Part shown: piece by piece, positions 33,117 to 41,260 of the stretch
How the letters are laid out: every line of letters starts with the position of its first letter
How positions within the stretch are numbered: position 1 is the first letter of the stretch
Origin: Opitutaceae bacterium
GTDB lineage: Bacteria; Verrucomicrobiota; Verrucomicrobiia; Opitutales; Opitutaceae
DNA length: 64,000 nucleotides
NCBI GenBank assembly: GCA_016715765.1
Contig: JADJZJ010000001.1
Location: forward strand, 203,516 to 267,515
Direction: 5' to 3'
Notes under the pieces: generated by a model
Told to the model about the DNA's origin: nothing
The model's database searches: none
What the model saw: only the letters and a program-made list of their open reading frames with translations
Position numbers and translations under genes: made by a program

Positions 33117-34131
33117 GGGGTCAGGCTTCTACTATTTAATTTAGTATTGCCAGAAGTGACGATGATGTCGTCACTTCTGGACTGTGGCGCGAAAACCACG
33201 ATTACAGTTTGAGGGCGCGATCTATCACGTGATCAATCGCGGCAACTATCGCCGTGACATCTTTGAGACCGCGGGTGCGGCGCAGGCTTTCGAGCAGTGC
33301 CTGTTCGAAGCCTGCGCGCAGGCCGGCTGGCGTCTTTATGCGTATGCGATCATGCGCAATCACTTCCATTTGGCGGTGGAGACTCCGCGGGCAAATTTAG
33401 TGGAAGGCATGCACTGGTTGCAGAGCACGTTTGCCATCAGGTTCAACCGGTTCCGGGACGAGCGCGGGCATCTTTTCCAGAGTCGTTACCGGGCGATCCT
33501 GGTGGAGGGTGGCCCGCATCTGGCCCGGGTGGTGAACTATATCCATTTGAATCCCCTGCGCGCCGGAATCGTGTCGCTGGAGCAACTGGCCCAGTTCCGC
33601 TGGTGCAGCTACCGTCGGTTTTTGAGAGGAGAGCGGCCGGAGTTTTTGGTCTGCGAGGAATGGTTGCTGAATCTCGGCGGGTTGACTGATTCGCGGGAGG
33701 GCTGGCAGCGATACCAAGATTATCTGGGCTGGCTGACTGCGGATGCGGAAGAACAGAAGCGACAGGCCTTCGACAAAATGTGCAGTGGCTGGGCGATCGG
33801 CTCTGATGGCTGGCGCAAGGCACTCGCGAAGGATCATGCCGAGACCGTGACATTGAGTGCGTTGCGCGGACCGGAAGTGCGCGAACTCAAGGAAGCGGCG
33901 TGGGCGGCCGTGCTGGATCAATTGTTGGCCGAACGAAGGAAGACGAGGAGAGAGATCGAGGCCGATGGCCGGACGGCGGCGTGGAAGGTCGGCCTCGCGC
34001 TGAGGATGAGGGAGAGTACGACCGCAACGAATGAGTGGATTGCCGGGGCCTTGGGCATGGGCAAGGGCAGCTCGCTCAGTGTGTATTTGAGCAAGGAGCG
34101 GGAGAAAATTAAGAAATAGAGGCCTGACCCC
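33117..34131 (+). mobile_element. REP-associated tyrosine transposase unit with inverted ends
   Basis: About 1015 bp bounded by related inverted ends. The left end starts ggggtcaggcttctactatt (33117) and the right end finishes aatagaggcctgacccc (34131); read in reverse, the right end matches the left in its first 14 nt with one change. Inside the left end lies a perfect 13-bp hairpin (ccagaagtgacga, 5-nt loop, complement; 33150-33180) immediately ahead of the transposase start. The transposase stop codon falls within the right end. The unit fits 1-3 nt between the neighbouring stop and start codons. Confidence 0.75.
33184..34119 (+). CDS. REP-associated tyrosine transposase (Y1, HUH type)
   Basis: 311 residues, starting at GTG 33184 (RKPRLQFEGAIYHVINRGN). 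The HUH metal motif is AIMRNHFHLAVETP (H60, H62) and the nucleophile Tyr is in VVNYIHLNPLRAG (about Y119), both complete. These enzymes cut and join single-stranded REP hairpins; a matching hairpin sits at 33150-33180. The C-terminal region (residues 215-311) has an additional helical DNA-binding part (NEWIAGALGMGKGSSLSVYL). Likely intact and possibly active. Confidence 0.88.
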   Translation: MARKPRLQFEGAIYHVINRGNYRRDIFETAGAAQAFEQCLFEACAQAGWRLYAYAIMRNHFHLAVETPRANLVEGMHWLQSTFAIRFNRFRDERGHLFQSRYRAILVEGGPHLARVVNYIHLNPLRAGIVSLEQLAQFRWCSYRRFLRGERPEFLVCEEWLLNLGGLTDSREGWQRYQDYLGWLTADAEEQKRQAFDKMCSGWAIGSDGWRKALAKDHAETVTLSALRGPEVRELKEAAWAAVLDQLLAERRKTRREIEADGRTAAWKVGLALRMRESTTATNEWIAGALGMGKGSSLSVYLSKEREKIKK

Positions 34132-34134
34132 TTT

Positions 34135-35910
34135 ATGCGTGTTGCTGTATTACTGCTGATTTCGGGGGTGGCGTATTTCAATACGTTTTCGGTGCCGTTC
34201 ATGTTCGATGACAAGCCGGCGATCGCGGGGAATCCTTCGATCCGGCAATGGACCACGGCTCTGAACCCGCCCGACATCGGGAGCGGGGTGACGGGGCGGC
34301 CTCTGGTCAATCTGTCCCTGGCCCTCAACCATGCGGTGAGCGGGGAGGCGGTTTGGAGCTACCATGCGCTGAACCTGCTCATTCACGCCGGCGCCGGGCT
34401 GGCACTCTTCGGGATCGTGCGGCGCACCCTGTTGCAGCCGGTGTTTGGCGAACGCTTTCGCAACGCAGCCGAGCCGCTGGCCTTCGCCATCGCCGCCCTA
34501 TGGCTGGCGCATCCGCTGCAAACGGAGTCGGTCACTTCCATCATTCAACGCACCGAATCGCTGGTGGGGCTTTTCTACCTGCTCACACTATATGGGTTTG
34601 TGCGATCGCTTGATGCCTCCCCCTGCGCCCGGCTTTGGGGGGCCGGCTCAGTTGCCGCCTGCCTGCTCGGCATGGCCGCCAAGGAAGTGATGGTCACGGC
34701 TCCGCTGATGGTGCTGCTCTATGACCGCACGTTCGCCGCCGGATCCCTGCGCGAGGCACTGCGCTTGCGCGGTCGCTACTATCTCGCCCTGGCCTGCACC
34801 TGGCTGCTGCTGGGCTGGCTGGTGCTCTCCGGCGGAGGGACGCGGGGCGAAGCCGCCGGTTTCGGTCTGGGGGTGACCCCTTGGATGTACGCCCTGACTC
34901 AATGCCGGGCCGTCCTGCTCTACCTGCAACTCGCCCTGTGGCCGCACCCATTGGTCTTCGACTACGGCTCCGCCATCGTGCGCCAACCCGGCGAGGTGTG
35001 GTGGCAGATCATCGCGCTCGCAGGACTGCTGGGCGCGGCGGGTTACGCGTGGTGGCGACGGCTTCCATCCGGCTTTCTCGGGGCGTGGTTCTTCCTGATT
35101 CTCGCCCCCAGCTCCAGTGTGGTGCCGCTGGTCAGCCAGACGATCGCGGAACACCGCATGTACCTGCCACTCGCGGCCGTCATAGCCCTCGTGGTCGGGT
35201 GGGCCTACGCCAGGCTGGGACGGATCGCGCTCCATGCCGCCTACGTGCTAGTGCCCCTGGCCGTGCTGCTGACCGTGCAACGCAACCGGGATTACCGCAC
35301 CGAGGAAATCCTGTGGGCGGACACGGTCGCCAAGGCACCGGACAACTCCCGCGCCCGCATCAATCTCGCCGAAGTGCTGATCAACGACGGCCGCCCGGCC
35401 GAGGCACTCGAGCACGCGGCCGAGGCCGTGCGCCTGCGCCCCGATCACGCCGAGGCACAAACCAACCTCGGCATCGCCTGCGCGCAACTCGGCCGCCCGG
35501 CGGAGGCCCTCGCCGCCTGCGGCAAGGCCGTGGAACTGCGCCCGGATTACGCGCGGGGCCGCAGCAATTACGGCATCGTGCTCGCGCAGTCCGGCCGCTG
35601 GAGTGAAGCCATCACCCAGTTCGAGACAGCCCTGCGGCTCGCCGGCGACGCCCCCGACGCCGTCCGCATCCGCGGCAACCTCGCGCGCGCCCTGCTGCGG
35701 GCGAACCGATGGGACGAGGCCGTCACCCAATTCTCCGCGGTGCTCAAAGCCGAGCCCGGCGCCGCCGACATGCACTACAATCTCGCGCTGGCCCTGGGAC
35801 TCAGCGGTCGCGACGCCGAGGCGATCGCCGAGCTGCAGACCGCGCTGCAACTCGATCCCGGACACGCCGGGGCCCGCGCCGCCCTGGAAGCCGCTCGCGG
35901 CATCCGTTGA
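34135..35910 (+). CDS. Multi-pass membrane TPR protein (TMTC / protein O-mannosyltransferase-like)
   Basis: 591 residues. The first 385 residues hold about ten membrane helices with the early motif FMFDDKPAIAGNP (lumenal acidic loop) and WLAHPLQTESVTSIIQRTE, matching the DUF1736/TMTC-like GT-C proteins. The last 200 residues are five to six tetratricopeptide repeats (AEALEHAAEAVRLRPDHAEA and so on). Role in glycosylating exported proteins is inference from the family. The start is 3 nt after the right end of the transposase unit, and typical family members have about 10 extra residues, so the original start may have been lost. Confidence 0.75.
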   Translation: MRVAVLLLISGVAYFNTFSVPFMFDDKPAIAGNPSIRQWTTALNPPDIGSGVTGRPLVNLSLALNHAVSGEAVWSYHALNLLIHAGAGLALFGIVRRTLLQPVFGERFRNAAEPLAFAIAALWLAHPLQTESVTSIIQRTESLVGLFYLLTLYGFVRSLDASPCARLWGAGSVAACLLGMAAKEVMVTAPLMVLLYDRTFAAGSLREALRLRGRYYLALACTWLLLGWLVLSGGGTRGEAAGFGLGVTPWMYALTQCRAVLLYLQLALWPHPLVFDYGSAIVRQPGEVWWQIIALAGLLGAAGYAWWRRLPSGFLGAWFFLILAPSSSVVPLVSQTIAEHRMYLPLAAVIALVVGWAYARLGRIALHAAYVLVPLAVLLTVQRNRDYRTEEILWADTVAKAPDNSRARINLAEVLINDGRPAEALEHAAEAVRLRPDHAEAQTNLGIACAQLGRPAEALAACGKAVELRPDYARGRSNYGIVLAQSGRWSEAITQFETALRLAGDAPDAVRIRGNLARALLRANRWDEAVTQFSAVLKAEPGAADMHYNLALALGLSGRDAEAIAELQTALQLDPGHAGARAALEAARGIR

Positions 35911-35986
35911 ACCCGCCAACGACGCGTTGCAAAAGCCGCACGGCGGGATTGCGGCGGACGACGGTGTCGCCCAACAACAAGAGCGC

Positions 35987-37377
35987 ATGAAAAACTTTCC
36001 CGCGAACTTCGTCTGGGGTGCGGCCACGGCGGCCCATCAGATTGAAGGCGCCTGGCAGACGGATGGCCGGGGCCTGAGCATCTGGGATGCCTTCACCCAC
36101 ACCCCGGGAAAACCCACCAGGGCCACACGGCGGATGTCACCTGCGACCATTATCACCGGATGGAGGAGGACGTGGCGCTCATGCACGCCATGGGGCTCAA
36201 GGCCTACCGGTTCTCCTTCGCCTGGAGCCGGCTGATGCCGCAAGGCCGCGGACCGGTCAACGAGGCCGGCGTCGCCTTCTACAACCGGCTCATCGACGCG
36301 CTGCTGGCCAAGGGCATCACCCCGTGGGTCACGCTCTATCACTGGGACCTCCCGCTCGCCCTGCAAATGGAGCTCGACGGCCTGCTCAATCCGGAGATCG
36401 CCGACCACTTCGCGCGCTACGCCGAGCTGTGCTTCGAGCGCTTCGGCGACCGCGTGAAACACTGGATCACTTTCAACGAGCCGTGGTGCAGCGCCGTGCT
36501 CGGGCATGGCATCGGCTATTTTGCGCCCGGCCGCGTCAGCCAGACCGAGCCCTACACGGTCGCCCACAACCTGCTCCGCGCCCACGGCCGGATGGTCGAG
36601 GTCTACCGCCGCAAATTCCAGGCCGCGCAGCGCGGCGTGATCGGCATCACCAACAACTGCGACTGGCGCGAACCGAAGACCGATACGCCGGCCGACCGCG
36701 CCGCCGCCGAGCGCGGGCTCGAATTCTTTCTCGGCTGGTTTGCCGACCCCATCTACCGCGGCGACTATCCCGACTGCATGCGGGCGAACGTCGGTGAACG
36801 CCTGCCGCGATTCAGCGAGGCCGACCGCGACCGCATCCTGGGCTCGAGCGATTTCTTCGGGCTCAACTTCTACGGCGGCATGTATGCGGCGGAGCCGCCC
36901 CCGGGGCAGTCCGTCACCCCGACCGTGCCCACCGGCAACGGCGGCATGGCCGAGGATCAGCGCGTGGCGCTGTCGGACGACCCGGCCTGGGAAAAGACCG
37001 ACATGGACTGGAACATCGTGCCGCAGTTCTGCCGGAAGATGCTCGGCTGGATCGATCGCCGCTACGGCCATCCGCCGATTTACATCACCGAGAACGGCTG
37101 CGCCCTGCCGGGTGAGGACGAGGTGAACATCGCGATCAACGACACCCGGCGCAGCGACTACATCCGCCGCTATCTCGAGGCCGCGCACGCGGCCATCAAC
37201 GAGGACGGCGTGGACCTGCGCGGATATTTTGTGTGGTCGCTGATGGACAACTTCGAATGGGCCCTGGGCTACAGCAAGCGCTTCGGCCTGCATCACACCG
37301 ATTTCGCGACCGGCAAGCGCACGCCGAAAGCCTCGGCGCGCTGGTACGCCGAACTCATGCGGAGAAATTCCCTTTGA
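35987..37377 (+). pseudogene. GH1 beta-glucosidase, single-base frameshift near the N-terminus
   Basis: From ATG 35987 the frame reads MKNFPANFVWGAATAAHQIEG and GRGLSIWDAFTHTPGKP, the usual GH1 start. At about 36110-36122 the family sequence moves one frame (next GHTADVTCDHYHRMEEDVAL), then continues to the stop at 37377. Acid/base Glu is in ITFNEPWCS and the nucleophile Glu in IYITENGCA, both present; FVWSLMDNFEWALGYSKRFG completes the family. Repaired length would be about 463 residues. It would hydrolyse beta-glucosides or related oligosaccharides. The MFS gene overlaps its stop codon. Mutation or sequencing error cannot be told apart here. Confidence 0.85.
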
Positions 37378-38540
37378 AGCCGGCCGTCGCGCCCCGGTTG
37401 CTGACGTGGCTCTGCTATGCGGCGATGATGAGCCTGTCCATCGGGCTCAATCTCCTGCCGGTCTTCCTGACCACCCTGAGCGCGGTGTATGGCGGAGCCG
37501 GCGGCCTGACCCAGGAACAACTGGGCCGGCTGGGGGCGATCACCTTTGCCGGCCTGGTGACCGGCATTCTTGTAGCGGGGCCGCTCGCGGACCGTTGGGG
37601 GGCGAAGCCCTTCGCGCTGCTCGGCAACGCCCTCATCGCGCTCAGCCTGATCGCGGCCGCGTTTGCGCCCACGTATGCGCTGCTCGGTACCGCCATCTTC
37701 GTGCTCGGCATGGGCGCGGGCATCCTCGACATGGTGCTGAGTCCCATCGTGGCGGCGCTGAATCCCGCGCGCCGCGCGGCGGCGATGAACTGGCTGCACT
37801 CCTTTTATTGTGTCGGCGCGGTGGTGACGATTCTCACCGGCACCCTGGCGCTGCAGGCGGGGCTGGGCTGGCGTGCGAGCTGCCTGCTGCTCCTGCTCCT
37901 GCCCGCGGGTCTCATGCTGGCCTTCGCACCGTTGCGATTCCCGGAAATGAGCGGAGCCGGCGGCCGGCTGCGTCTGCGCACGCTGGTGCGCCAGATCTGG
38001 TTCTGGGTGGCGCTGACGGCCATCATGTTGGGCGGGGCGACCGAGGCCGGCATGGCGCAATGGCTGCCGGCCTACGCGGAGACGGCCCTGCATTATCCCG
38101 TCTGGGTGGGCGGCACGGCGCTGCTGTTGTTCTCCGTGATGATGGCGGCGGGCCGCATGGTGGTGGGCGCGGCGGAGGGACGGTGGAATCCCTACGCCAT
38201 CATGGCCTGGGGCAGCGGACTCTCGGTGCTGCTGTTTCTCGGCGGTTCTTTTTTTTCCGCGCCCTGGCTGGCGCTGACGGCCTGCATTGCCGCGGGGTTC
38301 ACGGGCAGTTGTCTCTGGCCGACGATGCTGGCGGTGACGGCGGACCGGTATCCGGACGGCGGGGCGAGCATGTACGGCGCGCTCGGTGCGGCGGGGAATG
38401 TCGGCGGCATCTGCATGCCCTGGTTTGTCGGCGTGATCGCGGACTGGTCGGACCTGCATTGGGGCCTGGCGATCTCGGCGCTCGCACCAGCGCTGATGCT
38501 ACCGTTGGTGCTGGGCCTGCGCCGGACCAAGGCAAAGTGA
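37374..38540 (+). CDS. MFS sugar-type transporter
   Basis: 388 residues with 12 predicted membrane helices. The MFS motif A appears as GPLADRWGAKPFALLGNALI and a C-terminal half motif in GRMVVGAAEGRWNPY. The start TTG at 37374 overlaps the beta-glucosidase stop (TTTGA), so the two are translationally coupled. The pair suggests uptake of an oligosaccharide followed by intracellular hydrolysis. FucP-like transporters of Verrucomicrobia look similar; specificity is not assigned. Confidence 0.85.
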   Translation: MKPAVAPRLLTWLCYAAMMSLSIGLNLLPVFLTTLSAVYGGAGGLTQEQLGRLGAITFAGLVTGILVAGPLADRWGAKPFALLGNALIALSLIAAAFAPTYALLGTAIFVLGMGAGILDMVLSPIVAALNPARRAAAMNWLHSFYCVGAVVTILTGTLALQAGLGWRASCLLLLLLPAGLMLAFAPLRFPEMSGAGGRLRLRTLVRQIWFWVALTAIMLGGATEAGMAQWLPAYAETALHYPVWVGGTALLLFSVMMAAGRMVVGAAEGRWNPYAIMAWGSGLSVLLFLGGSFFSAPWLALTACIAAGFTGSCLWPTMLAVTADRYPDGGASMYGALGAAGNVGGICMPWFVGVIADWSDLHWGLAISALAPALMLPLVLGLRRTKAK

Positions 38541-38568
38541 CTCCAGGCAAGGTGGATCAAAGTCGAAG

Positions 38569-38672
38569 GTAGGGCCCGGCCTCCCTCCTTCGCCCGGCCT
38601 ACGGAGGGCAGGCCGGACGGGCCGTGAATGATAGGCGTATGCCGAACCGCCCGTCCGGAGGCCGGGCGCTAC
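38569..38672. repeat. Interspersed palindromic repeat, 'cccggcctccggacgggc' type
   Basis: Arms gtagggcccggcctccctcc and ggccgggcgctac flank cctacggagggcaggccgg; an expanded version of the repeat at 2673. It follows the MFS stop by 28 nt. Confidence 0.75.
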
Positions 38673-38742
38673 CCAAAGGCAGGAAAGTACGCTTGCCAAA
38701 ATTGACTGCGCTTTGGAGAAAACCCGCACCCCCTCCCCACCC

Positions 38743-39390
38743 ATGTTCATCGGTCATTTCGGTGCCGGCCTGGCGGCCAAAAAGTTCGCTCCCCGGGTTT
38801 CCCTGGGCACATTGTTTCTGGCGGCGCAATTCATTGATCTGCTCTGGCCGACCCTGTTGCTGCTTGGGGTGGAGCGCGTGCGCATCGCGCCCGGGGTGAC
38901 TCCGGGTGTCCCGCTGGTCTTCGAGCATTATCCGGTGTCGCACAGCCTGCTGGCGGTTGCGTTGTGGGGCGGATTGCTGGGCGGCATTTATTTCCTGGGG
39001 CGCCGCGAGGTGCGCGGCGCGCTGGTCATCGGACTCGCGGTCGTGAGCCACTGGGCCCTCGACCTCGTGGTGCACGTGCCGGATCTGCCGCTCTATCCCG
39101 GCGGGACAAGGGTGGGGCTCGGGTTGTGGGAATCGCTGCCGGCGACCCTGGTGGTGGAACTGGCGCTGTTTGCCGCGGGCGCCTGGCTCTACGTGCGCGC
39201 CACGAAGCCGGTGGATGCCACCGGCCGCTGGGCGCTGATCGGTTTGATGGTCGCGCTCGTGGGCATTCACCTTGCCAACGTATTCGGCGTCCCGCCGCCG
39301 AGCGTGACGGCGATCGCGATCGTCGGGCAGGCGCAATGGTTGCTGGTGCTCTGGGCGTATTGGATCGACCGGCACCGTGTGATGCGGTGA
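38743..39390 (+). CDS. Integral membrane protein, YdjM/metal-dependent hydrolase-like
   Basis: 215 residues with about six membrane segments. It starts MFIGHFGAGLAAKKFAPRV; EHYPVSHSLLAVALWGGLL and VVSHWALDLVVHVPDLPLYP carry His/Asp residues in the pattern of the YdjM-like (DUF457) metal-dependent hydrolases. Enzymatic activity of this family is poorly established. ATG 38743 is taken. Monocistronic between two repeats. Confidence 0.68.
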   Translation: MFIGHFGAGLAAKKFAPRVSLGTLFLAAQFIDLLWPTLLLLGVERVRIAPGVTPGVPLVFEHYPVSHSLLAVALWGGLLGGIYFLGRREVRGALVIGLAVVSHWALDLVVHVPDLPLYPGGTRVGLGLWESLPATLVVELALFAAGAWLYVRATKPVDATGRWALIGLMVALVGIHLANVFGVPPPSVTAIAIVGQAQWLLVLWAYWIDRHRVMR

Positions 39391-39410
39391 GGCGATGAGT
39401 GGTTTGGAAT

Positions 39411-39560
39411 GGCTGGGAGCGCGACCGCCCTCGGTCGCAATTAAACGCAATCAGTTGGTTTCCAGAAGGACGGGCATCGTCGGCATGGAGCATCGACTGA
39501 CTTGGGTGGCGTCTTTCTGTCTGTGAAAGATTGCGACCGAGGGCGGTCGCGCTCCCAGCC
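39411..39560. repeat. Complete 'gggagcgcgaccgccctcgg' inverted-repeat element
   Basis: Arms at 39411-39442 and 39529-39560 are exact reverse complements over about 30 bp (ggctgggagcgcgaccgccc at the outer end), with an 86-nt centre lacking any gene. This is the cleanest copy of the family in the window. Confidence 0.82.
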
Positions 39561-39564
39561 GGTG

Positions 39565-40431
39565 CTAACCTTTTTCCGCGCCCGACGTGCCGAAGACCAA
39601 CGCGGGCTCTCCGGGCTGCGCGTTGTCGCCGAGATACATGCGGGTGAAGGTCCGTTGCACGGTGAAGCCGTGACGCATCAGCAACTCGCGCCCGGCGACA
39701 TTCGGGTCGGGCAGATCGAGGAAAACCCGCCGGCCGGGGATGCGGTGGAAAAATGCCTGCAGCAGACGCGCGGCGGTGACCGCATCGCGTGCAACCCACG
39801 GACCGAGTTGCAGGGCCGAGGCGCCTTCGCGGGCGATGAGGCCGCCGGCAAGATCGGGTCCGTCGCGCAGCGCGAAGCAGAGGTCGGGGTTGCGTTGGCT
39901 GAGATCGGCCAGCACCGCGGGTCGTGCCGCACCCAGGGCCCGGGCATCGAGGGTGGAAAGTTCCGCGCAGTCCGCCGCGGTCAACCGTGTGACGCCGGCG
40001 GGCAGGGTGCATCCCGCGGGCGCAATGCCTTCATAGCGGGTGACTTCGTATTCGGCGCAAAAGCCCAACGGCACGTAGACCGGTTTGCCCATGGGGGTGG
40101 CGTCGAGCTTGATCGTGCCGATGCCGCGCTCCCGCAAATAGTGCAGGGCGGCCTGTAGCAGGGCGGTGCCGATGCCCAGGCGGCGGAAATCCGGATGCAC
40201 CAGTACCATGCCGACCCAGCCGATCTGCCCATCGTAACCGATGGCCATGGCGGTGCCGGCCGGCCGGCCGGCGGCCTCGGCGACAAAGCAGCCTTCCGGT
40301 TCGAAAATGAGATAGCCCTGCCAGTCGCGCGGCGTCTGGTTCCAGCGGGCGCAGGCGCGCACTTCGTCCGCGAACGGAATGTCGGCGGCCGTCATCCGGC
40401 GCACGGTCACGGCGGGACGCGGCGCGGTCAT
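39565..40431 (-). CDS. GNAT acetyltransferase with two GNAT-like domains
   Basis: 288 residues: an N-terminal GNAT domain with the acetyl-CoA loop LVHPDFRRLGIGTALLQAAL (about residues 78-97), then a second degenerate acetyltransferase-like domain (YitH/HolE type) ending RHGFTVQRTFTRMYLGD. The start ATG 40431 overlaps the creatininase stop codon by 4 nt (ATGA), so both are made from one mRNA. Acceptor unknown. Confidence 0.85.
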   Translation of the reverse strand: MTAPRPAVTVRRMTAADIPFADEVRACARWNQTPRDWQGYLIFEPEGCFVAEAAGRPAGTAMAIGYDGQIGWVGMVLVHPDFRRLGIGTALLQAALHYLRERGIGTIKLDATPMGKPVYVPLGFCAEYEVTRYEGIAPAGCTLPAGVTRLTAADCAELSTLDARALGAARPAVLADLSQRNPDLCFALRDGPDLAGGLIAREGASALQLGPWVARDAVTAARLLQAFFHRIPGRRVFLDLPDPNVAGRELLMRHGFTVQRTFTRMYLGDNAQPGEPALVFGTSGAEKG

Positions 40432-41144
40432 GTTCCCGCGGCGTTGTCCTCGACCTGCTGCAGGAAACGCAGCGCGGTCTCGATCAGCAGCGCCATGGCC
40501 CGGCGGCCCTTTTCGGCGGTGGCGGCCTCCGGCCAGCCCCAATGGCCCTCGCGGGTGATTTCCGTGATGTCGCAGTAATCGAGCATGTACTGCGGGGGGA
40601 ACTTCTCGTCGCTGGGCGCGGGCAGCGGACGCACCGCGTCGGGATAAAGATGCAGCATGAGCGAAGTCTCGTACTCGCCGCCATGCACGTCGCCGGTTTT
40701 GTGCTCGAAGATTGTCGCGTAGTCGGCGGGATCGAGTTCCGGGTGGAACAGCACCGTGCGGAAACCCGGCAGGTCGCGGTTGAGCTGGCGGATGGCGGGC
40801 TTGAGCACCCAGTTGCCGCCGTGGCAATTGGCCAGCACGAGCCGGGTGAAGCCCGATTGCTGCAGCGAGACGGCGATGTCGCGCACGACCAGCGCAAGCG
40901 TGTCGGCGCGCAGGTAGACCGTGCCCTTGGCGCGCCGGTGCTCGATGGAGGAGGTGATGGCGAGCGGCGGCAGGAGGTAGGCGTCGAGGCGCGCGGCGAG
41001 TTGCCGCGCGACGGCCTCGGCCAGCATCAGGTCGGTCCCGACCGGGAGATGGCGGCCGTGCTGTTCAAGGGCGCCGACCGGCAGCACGGCGGTGGTGACG
41101 GTGGCGCCCGCGATCTCGTAGCGCGTGTTGAGATGGGTGAGCAT
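40428..41144 (-). CDS. Creatininase family amidohydrolase
   Basis: 238 residues. Signature residues of the family are LPVGALEQHGRHLPVGTDLM (residues 21-40; metal ligands E27, H29, D38), VLANCHGGNWV (about 105-115) and GDVHGGEYETSLML (about 150-163). Family members hydrolyse cyclic amides or formamides, including creatinine and several biosynthetic intermediates; the substrate here is unknown. It is translationally coupled to the GNAT gene and divergent from the rhamnosidase-like gene. Confidence 0.88.
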   Translation of the reverse strand: MLTHLNTRYEIAGATVTTAVLPVGALEQHGRHLPVGTDLMLAEAVARQLAARLDAYLLPPLAITSSIEHRRAKGTVYLRADTLALVVRDIAVSLQQSGFTRLVLANCHGGNWVLKPAIRQLNRDLPGFRTVLFHPELDPADYATIFEHKTGDVHGGEYETSLMLHLYPDAVRPLPAPSDEKFPPQYMLDYCDITEITREGHWGWPEAATAEKGRRAMALLIETALRFLQQVEDNAAGT

Positions 41145-41260
41145 GGCGGGGAAGGTGGCGCTGAAGTTCAGCCGGATGGGACGGTGCGGGTTCCCAGTTT
41201 GGAACTAGGGTTTGCCAACGCAAACCATTGCGGGTGTGACTGACGCCGGCGAATTTCCCG

